From Hymenopus coronatus (taxonomy: Eukaryota > Arthropoda > Insecta > Mantodea > Hymenopodidae): a DNA stretch of 64,000 bases. Below are positions 55,165 to 64,000 of this stretch, one piece after another. The stretch lies in contig CM060883.1 in assembly GCA_030762935.1 (NCBI GenBank), positions 99,820,501-99,884,500 of the forward strand. Reading direction: 5' to 3'. The notes below the pieces were generated by a model. It was not told the origin of the DNA and did no database searches. It saw nothing but the letters and a program-made list of their open reading frames with translations. The position numbers and the translations under genes are program-made. How positions within the stretch are numbered: the stretch's first letter is position 1; every line of letters begins with the position of its first letter.

Positions 55165-56242
55165 CTTAGGTTGATCCGTGCCAAAATAGATCCACGTGGT
55201 CAGTGCACCGCGATACAATACAGTAGCAGTATGCGCAAGAATGTAATCCCATGCTGACAATCTAAATTACAGAATGAATTTATTCTTAAATTGTACAATA
55301 TTCTATACAAATGCCAAAGAGTAAAATTGACGCTGATATGTACCGTTAAACAGAGCTATAAGTCCCGACTTGCTATTCGTATGAGTCACCTGATTTCTGC
55401 AATATTGTTTACACAGTAACGGTCGCTACCGTCAGTTTCCTCTTGCATCTTCATCGAGTTACATAAGCCAAACAGCTAGTAAACTGTTGACTAGTGGTGA
55501 ACAAGCTATGGTGTTGCATGTTTATTGAAATTTTGTGACAAATATCCAACACTTCCGTAAAAGAAATGTTGAAATTAACATCTGAGTTCACCAGTGTTTC
55601 GGCTACAAATATAAACAGTGCTCATAAAGAAAAACCCTGAAACGGAAAAAGTGGTTGTACCCGGGGAAAAAAGAAAGCGTGTGAAATATACGATACAAGA
55701 ATGTGATGATTTTGTGAAGAATGCAATTCGCGTAGTACTGCACAATATCTTCTTTTAAAAAATGAGCCGCCAACAGTTAATTAAGTGCTACATGTAACAA
55801 AAGAAGAAGCGTGTTTTGGGAGATGGATAGTCTGTGACACCATTATTGATAACCTGGTTAACAATCTTTGGGAGGAAATCAGCAGCAAATATTTCAGACG
55901 AACGGTTCTGATCTGGAGGGAATAGAGGCTCTTCTGAACTGCGAATAAATGTAAGTTATCGCATATATGATATGTATTTTTTCGCTTGTGTTTTTAGAGT
56001 TAAGTATTACATATATAACTATTTATTTTGTAATGACTATCAATATTATCTCCATTATACGTAACAGAATATTTTAATCACCGTTTAAGTTGTGGGAATA
56101 AGAGCTCTGTTCGTTTTACATTACAATATGCTACGTGTACGTGCCGAGTAGTCATGAAAGCATTTCTGGCGTGAATGGCGGAAGGTTACATTATGAGTGC
56201 ACTGGTCACCTGGGTTTTGTTTTGGCGAAGATCAACTTAAGG
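55165..56242. mobile_element. DNA transposon with about 48-bp TIRs, possible DDE relic inside
   Basis: The left end (TTAGGTTGATCCGTGCCAAA, 55166) and the complement of the right end (TTAAGTTGATCTTCGCCAAA, ending 56241) are imperfect inverted repeats running on to a shared GTCAGTGCAC or CCAGTGCAC. The plus strand near 55668-55757 reads RKRVKYTIQECDDFVKNAIR then VVLHNIFF and a stop. This recalls the DNA-binding start of some Tc1-like transposases, but the match is weak. Base composition is less AT-rich than the flanks. Superfamily unassigned. Confidence 0.62.
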
Positions 56243-57734
56243 CTGAATAGGCTTAAGCTTATCCAAATATATTAGATCTTTATTATCCTTTCATTGCACA
56301 CAATGATTCATACTGGCCATGTTTCCTTTATTATATCCGTATTTGTTATCCTCCAAAAGCTGATGTGGAGATCCTTGAGTACCACCTCATAATTAAAAAT
56401 GAAAATATGTATGGTTTTATTGGCTAGTGCATTTGTGTCAGCATATAGCTGGTTGGTCAGTGCATACTTGCAAACTATGCTTGTTGTGCCACTACTAGCC
56501 TATGTGAGTACAACCCACCATAACAGATTTCACTATTGCTTCTTCCTATTGTAGTAGAAAGAAATGGAAATAAAACCACTTCTATTAACATTTATCTTGA
56601 CTGACAAGATAAGTTTATAGAAGAGGAGAAAGTGATGTGAATGTGCAGGGTGTCTACTAACACTTGAAATGTTTTTTGCATACTGAATAAATTAAATTAA
56701 ATATCCATTTACCATTGCTTAAATCAAATTACATTTTCAGGTAAATGGTTCTTTGAGGAGATTGTTAATCAAGTAAATATTTTTTGAATAAGTTACTGTT
56801 ATGCTGCTATTTTTCCATAATTTTTAATTTAGAAAACACCCATTAAGCACTTAAATAAGTGGAAGTTACAATTTCTGCACATTTTTTTTTTTATTTCATG
56901 TTATCCTTTACTTTAATTTCCTTAATGTCCATGTTGTTTTCTCCCTGATTCATTTGAATCTTATTGTAAGTAATTTTGAGGTTGTAGATGAAACATGTCT
57001 AATTTTAGTAATACTCAATATTTTCATATAACTAATTTTTTTCTGGAATGTGTGAGGCCATTTAGTATATTCTTTGCATCTTAAATTCTCATACTAACAG
57101 CTTGTCATTCTACTGACACATAATCTACATTAGTGGGGAAATGTTGAAACTAGTTATTTGGTAACATTTTTTTTTCCTTTTACTAGAAATTAAGAGAAAG
57201 TCTTAACACCTGAACTAGTGTGTTCTCAGCAATTTCTGCTTTAACTGGGGTTCTTTCTGAAGTGTCTGCTTCGTTAAACTGAAAGCCCAATCACAAGACA
57301 GTTTTATGTCACCTACAGACAAAAATGGAATAGAAATGTAATAGGTCAATCAGGCTTGTCAACACTTTCCACACTAAATAGCCTTGAGAATGTTGTTTCT
57401 AATTTTGTGCGACAGTTGTTTGGATTGAAAGAACTATGTCTCATCAATTCCAAAAGCATACATATGAGAATTGTTTTCTTTCTTTATTATAAGACTTTCC
57501 AGAAACATGTAGTGACTCTGATATACTGATTTTATTAGGTGGCAAAGAAACAAATGTTTCCAGCTACTGAGGAGTAGTTGCATTTGTTGAACCTTGTCAA
57601 AGGAGTAGTAACAGGAACAAAATAAGGTGAAGTTCTGTTGGAGGAATAATAGTCTTCTTTTCTTTTGTCTCTGTACCTCTGTGACAACCTCTCCTAAGTG
57701 CTGTCTCATGTCTTTTGTACAATAACAATATTGT
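56243..57734. other. No recognised feature
   Basis: AT-rich sequence. A 101-codon minus frame (57739-57434) next to the Gypsy LTR resembles no family I know. Confidence 0.5.
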
Positions 57735-58050
57735 AACAAAAATCTCTTTATTTACTTCAAAACTGATTACAAATAATCTTTATTCCACTGCTTTGACAGC
57801 AATTGATAACAGTAGTTCTTCTCTCCGCACCTGGTGTGGCAGCAACTGCACTCTCTGAATTTGCTATTAAAAAGTGACTCCTGGGTTGCTTTATAGTTGT
57901 CGATGATGTGGTCAGAAACTTCCAGAAGTAGAACATGTCCATTCTGCCCAGGTGTGACATTCTCTGCCCACTCATAAAGGAAGCCATCTAAACACATGCG
58001 AACATTACAGATAAGCAGGTTGCTAGCATTATCATGTGATGTTAGATGTG
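57735..58050 (-). repeat. Probable Gypsy LTR (3' copy)
   Basis: Shares with the segment at 63340-63610 the landmarks TTGTAACA, TGATTACA and TTTATAG.TGTCGAT.ATGTGG.CAGAAACTT, then AGAAGTAGA and TGCCCAG. The copies are diverged and the exact borders are uncertain. Confidence 0.55.
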
Positions 58051-58209
58051 CAATCAGCCACAAGGTCTGGGTAGAGCTATTCACTCTCCAGATCATCCTG
58101 ACCTGCCTCCAGTTGCTTGCTATCTGGAGAACTCCCAAACATCAGGTCACATTATAGAAAAGCTCTCTGCCAAAGACCAAACTGGCTGCTGTCAACCCAG
58201 TAGTTTCAT

Positions 58210-60085
58210 GGGTTACAGAGTAGTAGGCCGGTAAGAAAAGTGGCACCCTGATATCCCAGTCTCTCTAATGATTTGCCTCAAATGTTCTTCTAGAGTCTTG
58301 ATTTACTGTTTTCTCTCTCTCTGTTGGTCTGGGTTACAGAGAAGTAGGTCGGCAAGAAAAGTGGCACCCTGATATCCTAGTCTCTCTAATGATTTGCCAC
58401 GACCTTCCTCAAATGTTCTTCTGGAGTCTTGATTTATTGTTTTCTCTCTCTCTGTTGGTCTGGGTTACAGAGTAGTAGGCCGGCAAGAAAAGTGGCACCC
58501 TGATATCCCAGTCTCTCTAATGATTTGCCTCAAATGTTATTCTGGAGTCTTGATTTACTGTTTTCTCTCTCTCTGTTGGTCTGGGTTACAGAGAAGTAGG
58601 CCGGCAAGAAAAGTGGCACCCTGATATCCCAGTCTCTCTAATGATTTGCCTCAAATGTTCTTCTAGAGTCTTGATTTACTGTTTTCTCTCTCTCTGTTGG
58701 TCTGGGTTACAGAGTAGTAGGCCGGCAAGAAAAGTGACACCCTGATATCCCAGTCTCTCTAATGATTTGCCTCAAATGTTCTTCTGGAGTCTTGATTTAC
58801 TGTTTTCTCTCTCTCTGTTGGTCTGGGTTACAGAGAAGTAGGCCGGCAAGAAAAGTGGCACCCTGATATCCCAGTCTCTCTAATGATTTGCCTCAAATGT
58901 TCTTCTGGAGTCTTGATTTACTGTTTTCTCTCTCTCTGTTGGTCTGGGTTACAGAGAAGTAGGCCGGCAAGAAAAGTGGCACCCTGATATCCCAGTCTCT
59001 CTAATGATTTGCCACGGCCTTCCTCAAATGTTCTTCTGGAGTCTTGATTTACTGTTTTCTCTCTCTCTGTTGGTCTGGGTTACAGAGAAGTAGGCCGGCA
59101 AGAAAAGTGGCACCCTGATATCCCAGTCTCTCTAATGATTTGCCTCAAATGTTCTTCTGGAGTCTTGATTTACTGTTTTCTCTCTCTCTGTTGGTCTGGG
59201 TTACAGAGAAGTAGGCCGGCAAGAAAAGTGGCACCCTGATATCCCAGTCTCTTAATGATTTGCCTCAAATGTTCTCTGGAGTCTTGATTTACTGTTTTCT
59301 CTCTCTCTGTTGGTCTGGGTTACAGAGTAGTAGGCCGGCAAGAAAAGTGGCACCCTGATATCCCAGTCTCTCTAATGATTTGCCTCAAATGTTCTTCTAG
59401 AGTCTTGATTTACTGTTCTCTCTCTCTCTCTCTCTCTGTTGGTCTGGGTTACAGAGTAGTAGGCCAGCAGGAAAAGTGGCACCCTGATATCCCAGTCTCT
59501 CTAATGATTTGCCTCAAATGTTCTTCTAGAGTCTTGATTTACTGTTTTCTCTCTCTCTGTTGGTCTGGGTTACAGAGAAGTAGGCCGGCAAGAAAAGTGG
59601 CACCCTGATATCCCAGTCTCTCTAATGATTTGCCACGACCTTCCTCAAATGTTGTTCTAGAGTCTTGATTTACTGTTTTCTCTCTCTCTGTTGGTCTGGG
59701 TTACAGAGAAGTAGGCCGGCAAGAAAAGTGGCACCTTGATATCTCAGTCTCTCTAATGATTTGCCACGACCTTCCTCAAATGTTCTTCTAGAGTCTTGAT
59801 TTACTGTTTTCTCTCTCTCTGTTGGTCTGGGTTACAGAGAAGTAGGCCGGCAAGAAAAGTGGCACCCTGATATCCCAGTCTCTCTAATGATTTGCCACGA
59901 CCTTCCTCAAATGTTTTTCTGGAGTCTTGATTTACTGTTTTCTCTCTTTTTGTTGGTCTGGGTTACAGAGTAGTAGGCCGGCAAGAAAAGTGGCACCCTG
60001 ATATCCCAGTCTCTCTAATGATTTGCCTCAAATGTTCTTCTAGAGTCTTGATTTACTGTTTTCTCTCTCTCTGTTGGTCTGGGTA
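58210..60085 (+). repeat. Tandem array of 121/131-bp units, 15 to 16 copies
   Basis: The unit begins GGGTTACAGAGAAGTAGGCC and ends CTCTCTCTCTGTTGGTCT. Starts fall at 58210, 58331, 58462, 58583, 58704 and so on to 59962. Some units carry an extra ACGACCTTCC giving 131 bp; one has an expanded CT run near 59420. Copies are nearly identical, so the array is young. It lies inside the Gypsy element between integrase and LTR. Its final GGTCTGGGT runs directly into the tRNA-like head of a SINE. Confidence 0.95.
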
Positions 60086-60300
60086 GCTCAGTTGGTTATG
60101 CGCTAGCCTTCTGAACTCAAAATTATGAGTTTAGAACTGCCCTAGACTGATGGCTTTAAGTGTGCTTAAAAGCAACAGCCCATGTCAGTAGATTTACTGG
60201 CATATAAAAGAACTCGTGCAGGACAAAAATCCATGATCATGGCAATTGACAATGTAATTAGCAAACAAATATAAATAACCACTCCAAATTGCCCCAATGT
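60083..60300 (+). mobile_element. tRNA-derived SINE, family S4
   Basis: The head GGGTAGCTCAGTTGGTTATG has a tRNA D-arm/A-box form; a decayed B box (GAGTTTAGAACTG) lies near 60127; AAAAGAACTCGTGCAGGAC follows. The 3' limit near 60300 is set by the Gypsy integrase resuming. Confidence 0.72.
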
Positions 60301-60603
60301 TTCCTTCATTCAGGTTGGATTCAAAATTGGTGCTCTGATGGCTGTGTAGCTCCAATGGTACCGCAAAGCAGCAGAACAATTCTTCTACAAGGCAGTTTGC
60401 AATGGTCTTGGCCTCTTGGTTAGAATGGCGTACATCTCCAGCCACTTGGTGAAGATTCCATGGCGATCAACAGATACTAGTGGCCCAGCTACGTTAATGG
60501 CTATTTGTTCAAAAGCTGTTCCCATGGTATATTCCTGAATACTACCCTTGCTATTGGTCTGTGAGTCAGACTTGCTGCACACACAGAACTTTGCCAACAC
60601 CAC
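60300..60603 (-). pseudogene. Gypsy integrase fragment
   Basis: Two minus frames: GTAFEQIAINVAGPL...FTKWLEMYAI (60603-60440) and LVEELFCCFAVPLELHSHQS then TNFES (60395-60320). These match the integrase core of Ty3/Gypsy elements, including the region between the first two catalytic aspartates; one aspartate of HSDQ is replaced (HSHQ). A frameshift joins the pieces and the SINE cuts the end. Confidence 0.82.
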
Positions 60604-61912
60604 CTCTCAGCATCTGCCTCTAGGCTTAATCAGTAGTACCATTGTTGAAATGTGTCAATGGGTCCCATGTGTTCTCCAGAAGTCCCTGCATATATTTCCT
60701 CCAGGACCTCTGTCACCTTAATCTGAGCAAGGCTCAGTTTATCTCTCTGGGTCTTCCCATCAGGTGACTCCCATACTCTAAACAGTACACCTTCCTCAAT
60801 CTTCAGTGAGTCCCATTGGGTCCATTAGGACTTGTACACACTGCTCCAGGGTGCGATGTCTTCTCAGTTTGGTCTAGTCCCTTCCTCCACTTATCTCAGG
60901 AGTGACCCCAAGTTGACATCTGCCAGCTGCTTCCTCCACAGCCTTGCCCTATCCCATCCAGCTGCAGGCACTGCTGAAATGACATGGACATATGCAGCAC
61001 GCTCTTTCCTCCTCAACTTTAGTGCATGGCTCCACTCCTCTAGACAGAATCATCTGATCATGGCATCTACACTGGAGTGACTCCTTCCTTTTCTGTGTTC
61101 TAACCTGAAGTTATACTCCTGGAGCCTCTGGACCCAAGGGCCATCTGGCTCTCCAGGTTCTTGAAATTCAACAGCCAAGTGAGGGCAGAGTGGTAAGTCC
61201 TCAGATGGAATGGCTGGCCATACAGGTATTTGTGGAAGTGCTTCAGCAGCTTTACTACTGCCAGGAGCTCTTACAGAGTAACACAGCAGTTCTTTTTTGC
61301 CATTGGAGAGTGTCCTGCTGTAGTAGACTACTACCCAATCCTACCCATCCTGGACCTGGGATAGAACACCTCCAATTCTGGTGTCCCTGGCATTGTTTTC
61401 CATAATAGTCACTACCAGGTTGTGGAAATTGTAAGCTAGGTGTGCTTTAGAAAGCTGACTGAAGCACCTGGAATGTGTTTTCAGCCTCTTCTTACCACGT
61501 GTAAGACTGTCAGACAAGTGAGGGAGCTTGCTATGTTGGAGAAACCTCTGAGGAATTGATTGAATTAAATTAATTTATTAAAAAACTATATTTAAAAATG
61601 ATAAACATTTCATTACCAATAGTAGTTGTATAGGGCAAGGAAACTTTGTAGCTCTCATTTATCTTTCGGACAAGGCCCATCTCTTGCTGCCCAAGCCTTC
61701 TGGGATTGTAGCTACCACAGATAGTGAGACTATATGGCCCAAGCAGTTCACCTCCTTGCAGAATTGGCAAGCTTCAAGTTAGCTGCCTGCAGCCTTGGTC
61801 AGGTTCTCGAGATGCCTTCAAAGTTGTCCACAACAGTGATAACATCCAGATAAGAATAGGTAGACTTCATAAGTCAGCCCTCTCATCATTAATTCCATGA
61901 AGCACTAGAATA

Positions 61913-62357
61913 TTACCAGTTCATTACAGAGACCAAAGGGCATAACTGCCAAATTGCCAAAACCCTTGGCCTGTTGGAAATGCAGTCTTTTCCTTGAGAT
62001 CTAGGGCTACTTGCCAATTCCCTGATTTTAAGTCCAAAGTCGAGAACCACTGGGCACCTTAAGTGTGTACAGGTGTTGTGATTTTGGGGTAAGGGGAAAC
62101 AATTCTTTTTGGTGCTGACATTCAGCTTCCAGTAGTCTATGCAGAAATGTAACTCACCATTCTTCTCCAAGGGCTGTTGCACTCCCATGTTTTCCAGCAT
62201 GTCTGATACCTCTGCCTGTTTTGGTGATTGCCAGATAGGTCAAACATCTGGGTCTGGAGCAACACCTCATCCCAGGCGAGTTGCATGGTTCCCCGGCCAT
62301 CTTCTTGTATCTATTGAAGGTGTCACATTCTGAAGCACCCTGGTGATGAATGCTCAA
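61913..62357 (-). pseudogene. Gypsy reverse transcriptase fragment
   Basis: LENMGVQQPLEKNGELHFCI then DYWKLNVSTKKNCFPLP matches the start of Ty3/Gypsy reverse transcriptases (usual form: FCVDYRKLN...YPLP), continuing to [16 protein letters not shown] sequence. The catalytic YLDD box was not seen in frame. Stops precede and follow it. Confidence 0.82.
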
Positions 62358-63339
62358 AGGCTCACAGTCTAATTACAATCACAGCTGCACTACTGTACTA
62401 GTATCTGGCACAGCTTTTCTTGTATCCAGCCATCTGCAATGAGGCGGTTGTCCATTCTTCTACCCAAGGTACTTGAGGGAGTAGTAAAGACAGTACCAAT
62501 TTGCTGCACGCCACACTGGACCTACTTCCTTCAGTCCTTCACTAGGTGACCTGGCTAACCACATCCTCAGTGCTACTGTTAACACATCATTGATCAACTT
62601 ATAGTTGCCAAGTAGCAGGCATCAGGCATCCTGTAGATGAAGCTTCCTGAGACACATAACTGACAGGAAGTTCACCAGGCTGAACTCCTGGCTGTTGCTG
62701 TCTCGACTTAAGTTGACTGCAGTAGGCTTCAACCAAACAGTGGTTCCCAAACTAGTTTTTGAGGGCCATCCAGATCTCCCTGTACATCGCCAACATTGGG
62801 ATCACTTTCAGTTCTTCTGTCCCTGGAAACCTGCCATCAGTTTAGTGAAGATCATGGGTTATGGGTGGCAATGACTTCTAGAGTGGATGTTGTAGCTTGA
62901 CACCTGTAGATGTTATTTCCCCATCCTGTTGTCTTCTCAACTTTGAAGCTCTCCATCCTTCTGTCGAGCATCTTTTCTACCATGGATTCAGTTCCTTGAC
63001 ATTACCGTCAACTATTCCCTCCAGGGCATTAAGGTGTTAGTCGTGGTCTTTGATCATTCCACCAAGTTCTACCATGTCTACCAGTGGTTCATTTCAGCTT
63101 TGCTATTACACATTTTATTTGCCTTCATTTCCGCTTGCATTTTTGCCATTCTGAATTTCATTTCATCCTTTTCTCTTCCAATTTCTCCATGCCATATTCC
63201 ATTCTAGATTTTGTGTCTGTCTTCATTTCCTGCATTCTGGATTCCATTTTCATATCTATTTTCTCATGCCAGATTACATGGCCTGCATTTTTGCCAGTAA
63301 GGTTTTCATCATCTTCTCCATCTTGATATTAAAATCCTA

Positions 63340-63610
63340 TTTGTAACACCAGTTTAATAAAGTGTTACAAAATTGATTACATCCCCTGCTTTCACAATAA
63401 TTCTGCATTACAGTTTTTCTGTAGATGCTCGCTAAGGCTGTGATTGTATGCTCCAAGCTTCCCACTAAAGCTCCTGATTTGCAGCTCTCCCTTTTATAGC
63501 TGTCGATTATGTGGCCAGAAACTTTGAGAAGTAGAGGCCATTGTGCCCAGATGGCATTCCAAGGCTTTGGTGTAAGAGTCTGCTCTTCACTTGTGCATAG
63601 TCACAGTATG
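63340..63610 (-). repeat. Probable Gypsy LTR (5' copy)
   Basis: Counterpart of 57735-58050; the shared block TTTATAGCTGTCGATTATGT begins at about 63495. Inside it, toward lower coordinates, lies the gag-like region, as expected for a minus-strand element. Confidence 0.55.
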
Positions 63611-64000
63611 AAATAATCAATGTTGGTAACCAATTATACAAAATATAATAATGTACTATGTTTTCACTGATAGTTGGATAGACATTTATGTGTTGTAATA
63701 GGCGTTTTACTGTGGTGTTATTTTTACCCTATTCAAGCAAGTTGCAAACCTTCAGAAATGTAAGGTGGCATTTGTTATTTGCACCTGTGTTAATGCTGGG
63801 CGTGAATTGCTCTCTGTGATCTACTCGGTATTGTACACCTTTGTGTGAGATATCGTTCTGTTCAACTGTGGAGAAGAAAGGCCTCCTTGACAAATCCATT
63901 TCTGCACCTTACAGACACTTAACTTTGTGGTATCATCTATGGGCACTCATAAATGAATGCAGGCAGATTACACTGTGCATGTTACACCATGCAAGAATGA
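63611..64000. other. No recognised feature
   Basis: AT-rich sequence to the window end; no exon or repeat recognised. Confidence 0.5.

Larger units (their letters stand above)
57735..63610 (-). mobile_element. Ty3/Gypsy LTR retrotransposon, degenerate, with nested array and SINE
   Basis: Two related segments (57735-58050 and 63340-63610) bracket a minus-strand gag-pol relic, consistent with diverged LTRs. Inside, from high to low coordinates, are a Met/Lys/Glu-rich gag-like stretch (63330-63080), reverse transcriptase (62357-61913), the linker with SPDGKTQRDK (about 60760) and integrase (60603-60300). A SINE and a tandem array fill the rest down to the low LTR. All coding parts are broken. 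The primer-binding site was not identified. The same family left the fragment at 38560-41015. Confidence 0.68.

Noticed and set aside
57434..57739. 101-codon minus-strand frame beside the Gypsy LTR, considered as env or host gene
   Set aside because: No signal peptide, motif or family resemblance could be recognised, and base composition is like the flanks.

Overview
The window is a repeat-choked piece of an animal nuclear genome, almost certainly an arthropod and probably an insect. The evidence is an I-type LINE with RNase H, Penelope-like elements, an irritans-type mariner, piggyBac and Tigger/pogo relics, several tRNA-derived SINE families, AT-rich non-repetitive DNA and GT-AG introns of about 10-13 kb. 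The species cannot be told from the sequence alone.

Layout. 1-5103: a LINE of the I group with open ORF1 (its start lies outside the window) and an unbroken 1229-codon ORF2. 5104-8094: two Penelope-like copies (PLEs) joined head to head, one carrying a SINE. 8200-13400: copies of an abundant repeat of about 0.85 kb (called R850 here) with SINEs and a discrete 115-bp insertion. 13446-15290: a possible MADF remnant and a Tigger/pogo relic. 15330-21037: about 89 copies of a 64-bp tandem repeat. 21050-26735: a second, broken I-type LINE.

From 28423 onward the + strand holds the only host gene recognised. Three exons (28423-28660, 41423-41730, 51563-53091) join in frame and encode, in order, the end of a PHD finger, a cysteine-rich motif, the short segment ending in SWLKENPTYEVVRP, and a TFIIS central domain followed by a charged tail. 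This is the layout of the DIDO1/PHF3 family (Drosophila pps), nuclear regulators that bind histone tails and RNA polymerase II. The gene's 5' end and its expected SPOC domain lie outside the window or were not found.

The introns are filled with nested elements: R850 copies, SINE dimers, piggyBac, a decayed LINE, Ty3/Gypsy, a second Tigger-like relic, a TIR element, a mariner, a PLE tail, a perfect 101-bp palindrome 12 nt after a splice donor, an unnamed TIR transposon, and a Gypsy element containing a 121/131-bp tandem array.

The observations most worth following are: (a) a 3' hairpin shared by the two diverged I-type LINEs, with the same 19-nt loop length and one compensatory base-pair change; (b) a 115-bp insertion with a perfect 11-bp target duplication and a hammerhead-like core, apparently related to PLE ends; (c) the perfect palindrome beside the host splice donor; and (d) the R850 family itself.
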